Shown here one piece after another: positions 26,017 through 36,098 of a stretch of DNA of 50,717 nucleotides. The stretch lies in the NCBI RefSeq assembly GCF_900107265.1, contig NZ_FNPJ01000014.1, positions 1-50,717 on the forward strand. Reading direction: 5' to 3'. The stretch's first letter is position 1. The number at the start of each line of letters is the position of its first letter. A model generated the notes under the pieces. It was not told the DNA's origin. It was given only the letters and a program-made list of their open reading frames with translations, and made no database searches. Both the position numbers and the translations under genes were made by a program. This DNA is from Nitrosomonas sp. Nm33 (GTDB lineage Bacteria; Pseudomonadota; Gammaproteobacteria; Burkholderiales; Nitrosomonadaceae).

Positions 26017-26556
26017 ATGGCACACTTGATTCTTTTCAATAAGCCGTACGGAGTAATTTGTCAATTTACACCCCAGGCTGGATATCAATCATTAAAAGAT
26101 TTTGTTCCCATACCTGATTTTTACCCAGCTGGACGACTAGATGCCGATAGCGAAGGATTAGTCATCCTCACCGATGATGGGGAATTACAACATAAAATTA
26201 GCGATCCAAGGTTCAAGCAACCGAAGAAATATTGGGCGCAAGTAGAGGGTATACCCGATCAATCAGATCTCCAGCAATTATGTGAAGGAATAATATTGAA
26301 AGGTTATAGAACCCAACCCGCAAAAGTACGTCTCATACATGAACCGGATCATCTTTGGTCACGAAATCCACCCATACGCTTTCGCAAAAATATCCCTACT
26401 TCCTGGTTAGAACTTATCCTTACAGAAGGTAAAAACCGACAAGTACGTCATATGACTGCAGCGATTGGATTCCCCACCCTACGATTGATTCGCACTACTA
26501 TTGGTAAGTACAGACTGGCAGGTCTTCCACCAGGTAAGTGGAGGATTATTAAATAA
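26017..26556 (+). CDS. rluE: 23S rRNA pseudouridine synthase RluE-like
   Basis: This is a 179-residue RsuA-family pseudouridine synthase without the N-terminal S4 domain, as expected for RluE, which modifies U2457 of 23S rRNA. The catalytic aspartate lies in [24 protein letters not shown] and [20 protein letters not shown] are also typical. It starts at the ATG at 26017, 34 bases after sixA, and may be co-transcribed with it. Confidence 0.92.
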   Translation: MAHLILFNKPYGVICQFTPQAGYQSLKDFVPIPDFYPAGRLDADSEGLVILTDDGELQHKISDPRFKQPKKYWAQVEGIPDQSDLQQLCEGIILKGYRTQPAKVRLIHEPDHLWSRNPPIRFRKNIPTSWLELILTEGKNRQVRHMTAAIGFPTLRLIRTTIGKYRLAGLPPGKWRIIK

Positions 26557-26734
26557 TTTCCTGCTTGGATATCTATTAAACAATTTCGATTTCCACGTAA
26601 AATAACAAGCAAAAAAATTGCATAACTTTTCTGTAATAAATTGTCACGAAATTTCTTGACTAACCTTATACATCTCTTTAGATTGCATTATTCGACCATG
26701 GCCCGTTTTTAAAAGGAGGAATTAAAATAATATT

Positions 26735-27925
26735 ATGGACATAGACATTGTTTCAGCATTATCTGGATTAATTGATTTACCGTGGTGGGGGTATATCGTC
26801 GTTACATTAGTCATTACCCATATCACGATTGCAAGCATCACGATTTATCTCCATCGGCATTCGGCTCACCGAGCATTGGATTTGCATCCTATCCCTAGTC
26901 ATTTCTTTCGTTTCTGGCTATGGTTGACTTCCGGTATGGTTACCAAAGAATGGACCGCTATTCACCGCAAGCATCACGCAAAATGTGAAACTTTAGATGA
27001 TCCGCACAGCCCTCAGATCTTTGGAATTAAAAAAGTATTGTCCGAAGGAGCAGAACTTTATCGCTTAGAAGCAAAAAACAAAGAAACTTTGGAAAGGTAC
27101 GGGCACGGTACACCAGATGATTGGATAGAACGCAACGTTTATACAAAATTTAGCGCATCTGGTATTGGGCTGATGCTAATTATCAATTTCATTCTGTTTG
27201 GCCCTATTGGTATTACTATATGGGCAGTACAAATGATGTGGACGCCTATATTCGCTGCGGGAGTCATTAATGGCATTGGTCACTATTGGGGATATCGTAA
27301 TTTCCAAGCAGAAGATGCCAGTCGCAATGTCTCTCCCTGGGGCATTCTGATTGGGGGAGAAGAATTACACAATAATCATCATGCCTACCCTACTTCAGCC
27401 AGACTATCCAATAAATGGTTTGAATTTGATATTGGCTGGTTGTACATACGTATTCTGGAAATGATGGGATTAGCAACCGTCAAGAAAATTGCACCTAAGC
27501 TTAACATCAACAAAACCAAAACCAAGTGTGATTCTGATACCCTCCAGGCAGTTATTGCCCATCGTTATGAGGTGCTGGCGAAATATACCCAGTCTCTCAA
27601 GGCAATGCTCAAGAAAGAAGTGGAACATTTACGAGAAGCCGCTTCCCAGCATGGGATAGATGGAAACACACTGAAACGCTGGATATTGGCAGATGCGAAA
27701 ACCTTGCAAGAAGAAGAACGTATCAAACTAAATCTGGTTTTAAGTAAAACCAAGAACCTTGATAAGGTTTATACGATGCGCGAGGAACTTGCAGCTATAT
27801 GGCAACGCTCTGCCGCTTCGAAAGATGAATTAGTTAAACAACTCGAAGATTGGTGCCATCGTGCAGAAGAAAGTGGAATTGAAGTTCTAGAAAAATTCTC
27901 ACGTCGGCTACGTTGCTATGCATAA
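26735..27925 (+). CDS. Membrane fatty acid (acyl) desaturase
   Basis: This 396-residue membrane di-iron desaturase has the three histidine boxes HRHSAH (40-45), HRKHH (77-81) and HNNHH (212-216), the signature of delta-9 acyl desaturases that put a double bond into membrane fatty acids. Hydrophobic spans lie at ~18-38, ~57-70 and ~142-180. The C-terminal ~130 residues are a soluble, charged, helical extension ending SGIEVLEKFSRRLRCYA. From memory, similar tails occur on some gammaproteobacterial desaturases. An AGGAGG precedes the ATG. A copy of the 103-bp repeat follows the gene. Confidence 0.9.
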   Translation: MDIDIVSALSGLIDLPWWGYIVVTLVITHITIASITIYLHRHSAHRALDLHPIPSHFFRFWLWLTSGMVTKEWTAIHRKHHAKCETLDDPHSPQIFGIKKVLSEGAELYRLEAKNKETLERYGHGTPDDWIERNVYTKFSASGIGLMLIINFILFGPIGITIWAVQMMWTPIFAAGVINGIGHYWGYRNFQAEDASRNVSPWGILIGGEELHNNHHAYPTSARLSNKWFEFDIGWLYIRILEMMGLATVKKIAPKLNINKTKTKCDSDTLQAVIAHRYEVLAKYTQSLKAMLKKEVEHLREAASQHGIDGNTLKRWILADAKTLQEEERIKLNLVLSKTKNLDKVYTMREELAAIWQRSAASKDELVKQLEDWCHRAEESGIEVLEKFSRRLRCYA

Positions 27926-27989
27926 TTAAGTTATAACTCCGGGCAAAGGCTTTGGGATTAACGCTTATCCTTTGCTCGGTAACCCTGTA

Positions 27990-28092
27990 ATCCCATTTCT
28001 AAATCAAACCTGACTTTGTCGACTTCTCCTTGCCGTATTATTTATACTGTCTGCGGCTCGCTCTTGCGTCATGTCTGATTTGGAAATGGAAT
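27990..28092 (-). mobile_element. 103-bp TIR repeat, copy 5 (reverse)
   Basis: Reverse-orientation copy, ATCCCATTTCTAAATCAAAC at the left and TGATTTGGAAATGGAAT at the right. It lies between the converging desaturase and rng genes. Confidence 0.88.
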
Positions 28093-28129
28093 TACCTTCC
28101 CCCGACAATCTCAGTATTCATTCCTGAAT

Positions 28130-29584
28130 TTATATCAAAATAACATCATATTGCTCTTGTGTGTAAGACGCTTCCACTTGTAAGCTAATAGGTTTTTCAA
28201 TAAAATCAGCAAGTTGAGCCAAATTTTGTGATTCCTCATCCAGAAATAAATCGATCACTTGCTGCGAAGCAAGAATACGAAATTCATTAGCTTCAAATTG
28301 TCGTGACTCCCGTAACAACTCACGTAAGATTTCATAACAGATCGTTTGCGCTGTCCGGATTTGCCCTCGTCCCTGGCAAGTTGGACATGGCTCACATAAA
28401 ATGTGAGCAAGACTCTCTCGCGCGCGTTTCCGTGTCATCTCTACCAAACCTAAGGTAGAAAATCCATTGACCGTCATACGTGTCCTGTCTCTCATCAAAG
28501 CTTTGTTGAAAGCTGCCAATACTGCCTTTTTATGCTCTTCATCCTCCATGTCGATAAAATCGATGATGATGATGCCTCCCAAATTGCGTAAACGGAGTTG
28601 CCGCGCTATGACCTGTGCTGCTTCCAAATTGGTCTTAAATATGGTGTCATCAAAATTACGCACACCAATGAAGCCACCCGTATTGACATCCATGGTAGTC
28701 AGCGCTTCGGTCTGATCAATAATGACATAACCGCCTGATTTCAGATTAACTCGCCGAGCGAGTGATCGTTCAATTTCTTCTTCGACGCCATATAAATCGA
28801 AGAGAGGGCGCTCCCCGGTATAATGATCGATTCTGCTTACAACATTGCTCATATAGTTTTGAGCAAAAGGGATCAATTTCTGGAAAGTTTCGCGTGAATC
28901 TACCAGGATGCGGTATGTATCATCATCAACAAAATCGCGCAAAACACGATGACTTAGATCTAAATCCTGATAAAGGAGCGCAGGAGTATTAACTGTTAAC
29001 GCCTTATTCTGAATATCATGCCAAAGCTTGTGCAGGTACTCTATATCTGCATGCAGATCTGATTCGCTTGCCGCTTCGGCCATCGTTCGTATGATGTAGC
29101 CTCCCTTGATATCAGCCGGAAGAATATGTTGCAGTTTCTCGCGCAATAATTCACGCTCAACATTATCTTCAATACGCTGAGAAACACCAATATGAGATTC
29201 TTGCGGTAAATAAACAAGCATTCGCCCAGCAATACTGATTTGAGTAGAAAGTCTTGCCCCCTTTGTTCCAATTGCGTCTTTAATCACTTGAACGAGGATA
29301 TTGTTTCCCTCGTGCAGTAATCTCTCAATGGGTCTATCCTCTGTACCATTTGAACTTAATTCCTTAATATCTCCCACATGGAGAAATGCTGCTCGTTCCA
29401 TGCCGATATCGATAAAGGCAGATTGCATACCAGGTAGTACACGGCTAACCCGACCATTGTAAATATTACCAACAATACCCCGGCTGCTCGCTCGCTCTAT
29501 ATGTAATTCTTGCACAACACCTTGCTCTATAACAGCAACACGTGTTTCCTGTGGTGTAACATTGATAAGAATTTCGTTACTCAT
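28130..29584 (-). CDS. rng: Ribonuclease G
   Basis: RNase G is a 5'-monophosphate-sensing endoribonuclease that matures the 5' end of 16S rRNA and degrades some mRNAs. The N-terminus EILINVTPQETRVAVIEQG and the S1-like domain block IVGNIYNGRVSRVLPGMQSAFIDIG are characteristic. Metal-binding catalytic aspartates are in TMDVNTGGF and IIIDFIDM. A zinc-link CPTC lies in EPCPTCQGRG. Length 484 without the long RNase E C-terminus separates it from rne. It follows maf by 34 bases, the usual pairing. Confidence 0.96.
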   Translation of the reverse strand: MSNEILINVTPQETRVAVIEQGVVQELHIERASSRGIVGNIYNGRVSRVLPGMQSAFIDIGMERAAFLHVGDIKELSSNGTEDRPIERLLHEGNNILVQVIKDAIGTKGARLSTQISIAGRMLVYLPQESHIGVSQRIEDNVERELLREKLQHILPADIKGGYIIRTMAEAASESDLHADIEYLHKLWHDIQNKALTVNTPALLYQDLDLSHRVLRDFVDDDTYRILVDSRETFQKLIPFAQNYMSNVVSRIDHYTGERPLFDLYGVEEEIERSLARRVNLKSGGYVIIDQTEALTTMDVNTGGFIGVRNFDDTIFKTNLEAAQVIARQLRLRNLGGIIIIDFIDMEDEEHKKAVLAAFNKALMRDRTRMTVNGFSTLGLVEMTRKRARESLAHILCEPCPTCQGRGQIRTAQTICYEILRELLRESRQFEANEFRILASQQVIDLFLDEESQNLAQLADFIEKPISLQVEASYTQEQYDVILI

Positions 29585-29618
29585 TTAGAAGGTATAGCAC
29601 AATCTAATTTCCTGGTTC

Positions 29619-30242
29619 TCAGGAAAATAGTTTTATTCCTGACTCTTCCAGTAATTGAGCCGTCTCAAATAATGGTAGCCCCATGACTCCACTATAACTA
29701 CCAAAAATCTCAACAATAAATGCAGCTGCCATACCTTGGATTGCATAAGCCCCTGCTTTATCAAAAGCCTCACCACTTGCAATACATGCTTGAATCTCTC
29801 GTTTACCAATATCGCGAAACCGCACTGTAGTGATTGACAAACGATTTTTGATATTACCCTGCAGATTCAGAGCGATAGCAGTCAATACCTGATGCGTTCT
29901 GCCCGAAAGTGCAGCCAACATCTCCTCGGCATGAGCGGCATCTCTGGGTTTCCCGAAAATACATCCATCCAATGTAACGATCGTATCAGCAACTAAGACA
30001 GGAAACAATGGCAACTTGCGCTGTATCAGACGTAACCTCCCTGCCTCCGCCTTAGCATGAGTAATACGATAAACATAATCAGTTGGAGATTCGTTCAGAA
30101 AGGGTGTCTCATCAACATCAACAGCCCGAGATGCAGCTTCTCGCATGAGCAACACGCTATGCCTTACCCCAATTTGTTTCAGCAGCTCCCTTCGACGGGG
30201 ACTACGAGAAGCCAGATAGATATAATTTCCAGCAAGCGTCAT
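29619..30242 (-). CDS. Maf-family nucleoside triphosphate pyrophosphatase
   Basis: This 207-residue Maf/YhdE-type protein hydrolyses dTTP, UTP or modified nucleotides to monophosphates. The N-terminal SRSPRRRELLKQIGV and the later block VADTIVTLDGCIFGKPRDA (with AEEMLAALSGRTHQVLTA) are characteristic. AYAIQGMAAAFIVEIFGSYS near the end completes the fold. It lies between rlmH and rng; Maf next to rng is a conserved arrangement in proteobacteria. Substrate choice between the YhdE and YceF subgroups was not resolved. Confidence 0.92.
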   Translation of the reverse strand: MTLAGNYIYLASRSPRRRELLKQIGVRHSVLLMREAASRAVDVDETPFLNESPTDYVYRITHAKAEAGRLRLIQRKLPLFPVLVADTIVTLDGCIFGKPRDAAHAEEMLAALSGRTHQVLTAIALNLQGNIKNRLSITTVRFRDIGKREIQACIASGEAFDKAGAYAIQGMAAAFIVEIFGSYSGVMGLPLFETAQLLEESGIKLFS

Positions 30243-30353
30243 AATGTTTAAAGTTTATAGAAGCTTATAGAGTGAGTGTTTATTTCAATTTATTTTTTAA
30301 TAATTTCTTTTAGACAGTAGACTCGCTACAACTTAGAAACAATCTACCGCAAG

Positions 30354-30821
30354 CTACACACGATGGTAAGGATGTTGCCTGATAATTGATAAAGCTCGAT
30401 AAAGTTGCTCTGCCAATAATACACGTACTAGACCATGGGGAAGTGTAAGTCTTGAAAGTGCCAGCATTTCATTAGCCATACTCTTGATATTACGATGCAA
30501 TCCATCTGCACCCCCAATAATAAATGCAATATCTCTACCATTTCTCATCCAGTCAACCAATGTCTCAGCTAACTGGATTGTAGTGAATTGTTTACCTTGC
30601 TCATCCATGGCAACAATGTAACAAGTCGATGGTATTGCCGCCTCGATACGTTCGCTCTCAGCAAATAACAACTGTTCGTTTTGCTTACTGCCTCGTTTCT
30701 CTGGTTTAATTTCGATCAGATGAATGGGTATTTCCCTTGGCATGCGTTGGGTATATTCCATAAAGCCGGCAGCCACCCAATCGGGCATTTTATTCCCTAC
30801 GGCTAGGATATAGAGTTTCAT
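30354..30821 (-). CDS. rlmH: 23S rRNA pseudouridine-1915 N3-methyltransferase
   Basis: RlmH is a SPOUT methyltransferase that modifies pseudouridine 1915 of helix 69 on assembled ribosomes. The 155-residue length is exact for the family. Signatures include [19 protein letters not shown] at the N-terminus, [13 protein letters not shown] as the SAM-binding trefoil knot, and the conserved ending [16 protein letters not shown]. It follows rsfS by 26 bases, as in most proteobacteria. Confidence 0.97.
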   Translation of the reverse strand: MKLYILAVGNKMPDWVAAGFMEYTQRMPREIPIHLIEIKPEKRGSKQNEQLLFAESERIEAAIPSTCYIVAMDEQGKQFTTIQLAETLVDWMRNGRDIAFIIGGADGLHRNIKSMANEMLALSRLTLPHGLVRVLLAEQLYRALSIIRQHPYHRV

Positions 30822-30847
30822 TATTTAGATGCGCTTGCCCTCTCATA

Positions 30848-31201
30848 TTACCTCAAGGAATTTTTTTTCTTGACTGCGCTGGACTCTGCCCATAACGATT
30901 CCAAATCGTAGTATTCACGAATGGCGGGCTGCATGATATGCACAACGACATCGCCTAAATCCACCAATAACCATTCGCCAGCTTGCTCGCCTTCGATACT
31001 ATAGACTTTACCTCCCGCGGTTTTTACTTTTTCCTGTACATGATGAGCTAACGCTTTGGTCTGGCGGGTTGAAGTTCCGCTAGCAATGATCATGTAATCA
31101 AATAATGAGGTAATCTTCCCCGCTTCTAATACAAGAATATCTTGCGCCTTCAAATCTTCTAATGCAGCAATGACTACCCTTAATAGCTCATCTGTTTTCA
31201 T
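30848..31201 (-). CDS. rsfS: Ribosomal silencing factor RsfS
   Basis: RsfS binds uL14 and blocks subunit joining in nutrient limitation. The Oligomerisation-type fold is seen in KAQDILVLEAGKITSLFDYM, IASGTSTRQTKALA and GEWLLVDLGDVVVHIMQP. An upstream frame to 31231 exists, but the ATG at 31201 has a GAGG Shine-Dalgarno and gives the standard N-terminus MKTDELLRVVIAALEDLKA. The gene overlaps the 3' end of nadD by 14 bases, suggesting coupled translation. Final length is 117 residues. Confidence 0.95.
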   Translation of the reverse strand: MKTDELLRVVIAALEDLKAQDILVLEAGKITSLFDYMIIASGTSTRQTKALAHHVQEKVKTAGGKVYSIEGEQAGEWLLVDLGDVVVHIMQPAIREYYDLESLWAESSAVKKKNSLR

Positions 31202-31874
31202 TTTTCCTCGTGTAAACATGATGTGTGCCAATATAATTCAATACATTATCGGGAAGCAGATAACGTGCACTTTTTCCTGCTGCGATATAGGTTCTGATGG
31301 TTGTTGAAGAAATATCCAATAATGTGGTCACGGCTGTAAAAACAAACCCGGATGATACACGCCTCAAGGCGTTTACATCATCTGTCCAGCGATCTAAGCA
31401 TGCATCTCGTAACTTCGGTGGTAAACACGCTTGATTCATAACAGAAATATGACCTGGACGATTGACGATTACCAAATGACTTAATTCAAACAACTCACGC
31501 CAAAGATGCCAATCTGGCAGCTTCAGGAATGCGTCTACTCCAATAATAAAACAGAATGCTACCTTTTCTCCTATGAATTCATCTCTTAACTCACGCAGCG
31601 ATTCCACACTATAACTTTCTTCAGAACGCCTGAGCTCTCGATCATCTAGAAAAAATCTTCTGTTATCACGAATAGCTTCATGAAGCATGACCTTACGGTG
31701 ATGCTGCGAAGCAACCGGTTCATTCCGCAAGCGTGGACGCCCTGCAGGAAGAAAATGAACTTCATCCAGTTGTAAAATTTCAACAAGCTCTTCTGCAACC
31801 CTTAAATGTCCAAAATGCACTGGATCAAATGTCCCTCCATAAATTCCGATTAGGGAGAACGGATCATCAGACAT
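31188..31874 (-). CDS. nadD: Nicotinate-nucleotide adenylyltransferase
   Basis: NadD converts nicotinate mononucleotide plus ATP to deamido-NAD in NAD synthesis. The nucleotidyltransferase motif GIYGGTFDPVHFGHLRVAEE (GxFxPxHxGH) is near residues 12-31. The C-terminal ISSTTIR motif is the adenylate-binding signature. Length is 228 residues. Gene order nadD-rsfS-rlmH is the conserved proteobacterial arrangement. It lies 87 bases after aceF. Confidence 0.96.
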   Translation of the reverse strand: MSDDPFSLIGIYGGTFDPVHFGHLRVAEELVEILQLDEVHFLPAGRPRLRNEPVASQHHRKVMLHEAIRDNRRFFLDDRELRRSEESYSVESLRELRDEFIGEKVAFCFIIGVDAFLKLPDWHLWRELFELSHLVIVNRPGHISVMNQACLPPKLRDACLDRWTDDVNALRRVSSGFVFTAVTTLLDISSTTIRTYIAAGKSARYLLPDNVLNYIGTHHVYTRKNENR

Positions 31875-31961
31875 CGTTTAAGAAGTAATTCAGAGGAAGA
31901 AATGTTGAGAAATACGCACTATTAGCAGAATAATGCTATTTTATGACCATATCAGAAATTA

Positions 31962-33317
31962 TCAAAATAATGCAAGGCGCATATCCGCCAATATACTCGC
32001 CAAATGTGAAGTAAAACGAGCAGCCGATGCACCATCAATCACTCTGTGATCATAAGATAGCGACAGAGGAAGAATCAGACGAGGAATGAACTCTCCATTA
32101 CGATAAATTGGCTTCAAACTTGCTCGCGAGACCCCCAAGATTGCAACTTCAGGAGCATTGATAATAGGTGTAAAGGCTGTACCACCTATCCCGCCAAGGC
32201 TAGAAATGGTAAAACTAGCCCCTTGCATATCAGTCGGTTTTAATTTTCCTTCTCGCGCAAGTGAAGAAAGTCTCCCTAGCTCATCAGCTATCGCAATCAC
32301 ACCTTTCTGATCAGCATCGCGAATAACAGGCACGACAAGACCATTGGGCGTATCTACCGCGAATCCCAGGTGATAGTAGCGTTTAAGTATCAGAAAGAAT
32401 TCTTCATTACTCCTATCCAGTGAGGCGTTAAACTCGGGATATTTTTTCAATGCTGCAGTTACGGCTTTCGTGAGGAAAGCAAGTATGGTTAGTTTGATTC
32501 CATTCTTCCGATGACTTTCGTTATATTCTTTTCTGAGCGCCTCTAGATCCGTAATATCAGCCTCGTCAAACTGGGTCACATGTGGAATCATGACCCAATT
32601 ACGATGCAGATTAGCGCCTGAAATTTGCTTAATACGAGTTATCGGCTTTGATTCAATGGGTCCAAATTTTGCAAAATCGACCTGAGGCCATGGTAATAAA
32701 TCAAGCCCACCACCTAGCCCTGGCTTTTGTAATTTCATCAACTCTCGTTTGACAAAAGCCTGGATATCTTCCTTCAGTATCCGCTGTTTTGGGCCGCTTC
32801 CAACAATCTTGCTTAAATCCACACCCAATTCCCTGGCAAAACGTCTAACCGATGGGCCGGCATGGGGCATGCCCGCAGTAATAAGTTTGGACTGATTCAC
32901 TTCTGTAAACTGTGCAGGCAGCTGTAATGGCTTGCTCTGATAGATTTCTTGACTTGGGGGAGTAACTTCAAGTGCGGTTTCAGGTTTAGTGCTCACAGTC
33001 TCGCTGATACTTACTATTTCTTCAGCCGGAACAGCCTCAGCCTCAGTAGTAATAACCTTACTCTCTTCTTCAGAAGGAGCTACTTCCATGACAAGAATTT
33101 CAGAGCCTTCAGAAACCTTATCACCTACTTTGATACTAATTTCCTTGACAGCACCGGAATAAGGCGAAGGAACTTCAATTGTAGCCTTATCTGATTCCAG
33201 CGTAATAAGCGAATCCTCAGCCTTGATGTTATCACCGGCTTTGACGAGTATTTCTATGACTGGCACATCCTTAAAGTCGCCAATATCAGGAATCTGTACC
33301 TTTTTAATTTCGCTCAC
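31962..33317 (-). CDS. aceF: Pyruvate dehydrogenase E2, dihydrolipoamide acetyltransferase
   Basis: E2 carries acetyl groups from E1 to CoA in the pyruvate dehydrogenase complex. One N-terminal lipoyl domain has the modified lysine in LESDKATIEVPSP (residues ~39-51). A Glu/Ala/Pro-rich linker follows, then a peripheral-subunit binding domain (PSVRRFARELGVDLSKIVGS), and the catalytic core ends with SLSYDHRVIDGASAARF. A single lipoyl domain at 451 residues is fewer than in Escherichia coli (three). Its gene follows aceE by 82 bases. The E3 gene is not in this window. Confidence 0.96.
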   Translation of the reverse strand: MSEIKKVQIPDIGDFKDVPVIEILVKAGDNIKAEDSLITLESDKATIEVPSPYSGAVKEISIKVGDKVSEGSEILVMEVAPSEEESKVITTEAEAVPAEEIVSISETVSTKPETALEVTPPSQEIYQSKPLQLPAQFTEVNQSKLITAGMPHAGPSVRRFARELGVDLSKIVGSGPKQRILKEDIQAFVKRELMKLQKPGLGGGLDLLPWPQVDFAKFGPIESKPITRIKQISGANLHRNWVMIPHVTQFDEADITDLEALRKEYNESHRKNGIKLTILAFLTKAVTAALKKYPEFNASLDRSNEEFFLILKRYYHLGFAVDTPNGLVVPVIRDADQKGVIAIADELGRLSSLAREGKLKPTDMQGASFTISSLGGIGGTAFTPIINAPEVAILGVSRASLKPIYRNGEFIPRLILPLSLSYDHRVIDGASAARFTSHLASILADMRLALF

Positions 33318-33399
33318 ACGCTTTCCTCAGTTTACATTCAATCTATATCTATCAACCACAAAATGATCACTTTCTTGGGTATTTAAATATACTCGCCGT

Positions 33400-36057
33400 C
33401 TATTGGGTAACGGGATCTGGCTTATCCGGGTCGATACCAAACGCTTTGATTGCCTGAGCGACCTGTTTTGCCGGGACCTTGCCTTCTTCTGATAAGACCT
33501 TAAGTGCCGCAACCGCAATGTAATAGCGATCCACTTCGAAAAAATGTCTGAGTTTCTCGCGCGTATCAGAACGCCCAAACCCATCCGTACCCAGCGCACA
33601 ATAGCGCCTTGGAATGAATGCGCGTATCTGATCTGCATAGATCTTCATGTAATCAGTTGCAGCCACCACAGGTCCTTCGCGATCTTTCAAACAAGTTTCA
33701 ACATAGGATAATTTAGCAGGTTCAGTTGGGTGCAACATATTCCAGCGTGCAATACTGAGTGCTTCACGACGCAATTCAGTGAAGCTTGTGACACTCCAAA
33801 TATCTGCGACAACATTGTATTCTTTTTGTAAAATGTCTGCTGCTGCAATAACTTCACGCAATATCGTCCCTGAACCAAGCAGTTGTATTCGTGCTCCTTT
33901 ACTACGCTTACTGCCTTCCCTAAGCAAATAAATTCCTTTCAATATACCTTGCTCAACCCCTTTAGGAAGATCAGGTTGAGCGTAATTTTCATTCATCACA
34001 GTAATATAGTAAAACACATCTTCCTGTTCTTGATACATGCGCCGCAAGCCATCCTGTATGATCACCGCTAGTTCATAGGCATAAGTAGGATCATAAGATA
34101 TGCAGTTTGGAATAGTAGAAGCAGCAAGGTGACTATGGCCATCTTCATGCTGCAGACCTTCGCCATTTAATGTGGTTCGCCCAGCTGTGGCACCTAGCAG
34201 AAAACCACGAGAGCGCATATCGCCCGCAGCCCAAATAAGATCTCCGACACGCTGAAAGCCGAACATAGAATAATAAATATAAAAAGGAATCATCTGCACA
34301 CCATGTGTGCTGTATGCAGTAGCTGCTGCAATCCAGGAAGACATGGCTCCAGCTTCGTTGATACCTTCCTGGAGAATCTGACCATGCTTATCCTCTTTGT
34401 AAAACATAAGCTGTTCAGCATCCTCGGGGATATAAAGTTGTCCTTTTGATGACCAGATAGCGAGTTGGCGAAACATTCCTTCCATACCAAACGTTCGTGA
34501 CTCATCCGCGACGATAGGCACGATATGTTTACTGATATTTTTATCCTTGGTCAGAATATTAAGAATACGCACAAATGCCATTGTAGTAGAAGATTCTCGT
34601 CCTTCACCACTACCTTTCAGTAAAGTTTCAAATGCTGACAAAGGGGGCGTTTGCAAGGCTTCTGCCTTTCGTCGACGATGATGCAAAAACTTACCCAAGG
34701 CCTTACGTCGGGCTTGCATATAAGTAAATTCCGGCGAATCCTTGTCAAATTTAAGGTAGGGAATCTCGTCGATTTTGTCATCCGGCACAGGCAGACCAAA
34801 TCGATCACGAAATGCCTTGAGTGAGGTCGTGCCCATTTTCTTCTGCTGATGAGTAATATTCTGTGCCTCGCCCGACTCACCCATACCGTACCCCTTGACA
34901 GTCTTGGCAAGTATCACGGTAGGCTGCCCTCGATGTTTGACTGCAGCAGCATATGCAGCATAAACCTTGTGCGGATCATGCCCACCCCGATTTAACCGCC
35001 AAATATCATCATCTGACATATTAGCAACCATTTCGAGTAACTCAGGGTATTTACCAAAAAAATGCTTTCTGACATAAGCACCGTCTCGCGCTTTGAAAGT
35101 TTGATACTCTCCATCCACACATTCCATCATGCGTTGCTGAAGAAGTCCTTTAGTATCTTTTGCCAGAAGAGGATCCCAATAGGAACCCCAAATTACTTTG
35201 ATAACATTCCAGCCTGCTCCTCTAAATGTTGCCTCCAATTCCTGTATGATTTTGCTGTTACCCCTGACAGGACCATCAAGACGTTGGAGGTTACAGTTCA
35301 CCACAAAAATCAGGTTATCCAGATTTTCGCGTGAAGCAAGTGAAATTGCTCCTAGCGACTCAGGCTCGTCCATTTCACCATCACCCGTGAAAGCCCAGAC
35401 CTTGCGACCCTCGGTGTTGGCTAATTGGCGACTATCCAGGTATTTCATAAATCGTGCCTGATAAATTGCCATGTGTGGCCCCAATCCCATTGAGACGGTT
35501 GGAAATTGCCAGAAATCTGGCATCAACCAGGGATGGGGATAAGATGACAATCCTTTTCCGCCTATTTCCTGACGGAAATTATCAAGCTGCTCCTCAGTTA
35601 ATACCCCATGCAGAAATGCATAGGCATAAATTCCCGGAGATGAGTGCCCTTGAACATAAACGAGATCACCTCCTCTCTGCTCGTTCGCTGCTCGCCAGAA
35701 ATGATTGTAACCAACATCATATAAGGTCGCTGCTGAGGCAAAACTGGCGATATGTCCTCCCACATTTGTATTTCGATTAGCGCGCGCAACCATCGCCAGA
35801 GCATTCCAGCGTACATAAGAACGAATACGATGCTCTATGGCGTGATCCCCGGGCGAACGCTCCTCTTTACCTACTGGGATCGTGTTGATATAAGCCGTAT
35901 TGGCACTATAAGGAAGATATGCACCAGAACGTCGTGCTTTTTCAACCAATTTCTCCAATAAATAATGAGCGCGCTCCGCTCCTTCATTGACAAGAACAGA
36001 CTCCAATGCCTCCAGCCATTCCCGTGTTTCCTGTGGATCAATATCCTGTGAATTCAT
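33400..36057 (-). CDS. aceE: Pyruvate dehydrogenase E1, homodimeric type
   Basis: AceE decarboxylates pyruvate with thiamine diphosphate and reductively acetylates E2 lipoyl groups. At 885 residues it is the normal length for the homodimeric proteobacterial form. The TPP/Mg motif is seen as GDGEMDEPESLGAI followed by NLIFVVNCNLQRLDGPVRGN. The N-terminus DIDPQETREWLEALESVL is also characteristic. It lies between folD and aceF on the same strand, 41 bases after folD, so all may share a transcript. Confidence 0.97.
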   Translation of the reverse strand: MNSQDIDPQETREWLEALESVLVNEGAERAHYLLEKLVEKARRSGAYLPYSANTAYINTIPVGKEERSPGDHAIEHRIRSYVRWNALAMVARANRNTNVGGHIASFASAATLYDVGYNHFWRAANEQRGGDLVYVQGHSSPGIYAYAFLHGVLTEEQLDNFRQEIGGKGLSSYPHPWLMPDFWQFPTVSMGLGPHMAIYQARFMKYLDSRQLANTEGRKVWAFTGDGEMDEPESLGAISLASRENLDNLIFVVNCNLQRLDGPVRGNSKIIQELEATFRGAGWNVIKVIWGSYWDPLLAKDTKGLLQQRMMECVDGEYQTFKARDGAYVRKHFFGKYPELLEMVANMSDDDIWRLNRGGHDPHKVYAAYAAAVKHRGQPTVILAKTVKGYGMGESGEAQNITHQQKKMGTTSLKAFRDRFGLPVPDDKIDEIPYLKFDKDSPEFTYMQARRKALGKFLHHRRRKAEALQTPPLSAFETLLKGSGEGRESSTTMAFVRILNILTKDKNISKHIVPIVADESRTFGMEGMFRQLAIWSSKGQLYIPEDAEQLMFYKEDKHGQILQEGINEAGAMSSWIAAATAYSTHGVQMIPFYIYYSMFGFQRVGDLIWAAGDMRSRGFLLGATAGRTTLNGEGLQHEDGHSHLAASTIPNCISYDPTYAYELAVIIQDGLRRMYQEQEDVFYYITVMNENYAQPDLPKGVEQGILKGIYLLREGSKRSKGARIQLLGSGTILREVIAAADILQKEYNVVADIWSVTSFTELRREALSIARWNMLHPTEPAKLSYVETCLKDREGPVVAATDYMKIYADQIRAFIPRRYCALGTDGFGRSDTREKLRHFFEVDRYYIAVAALKVLSEEGKVPAKQVAQAIKAFGIDPDKPDPVTQ

Positions 36058-36098
36058 AATGGTTTGGAAATAATATACTGGTCAGTTTTAGACAAAAA

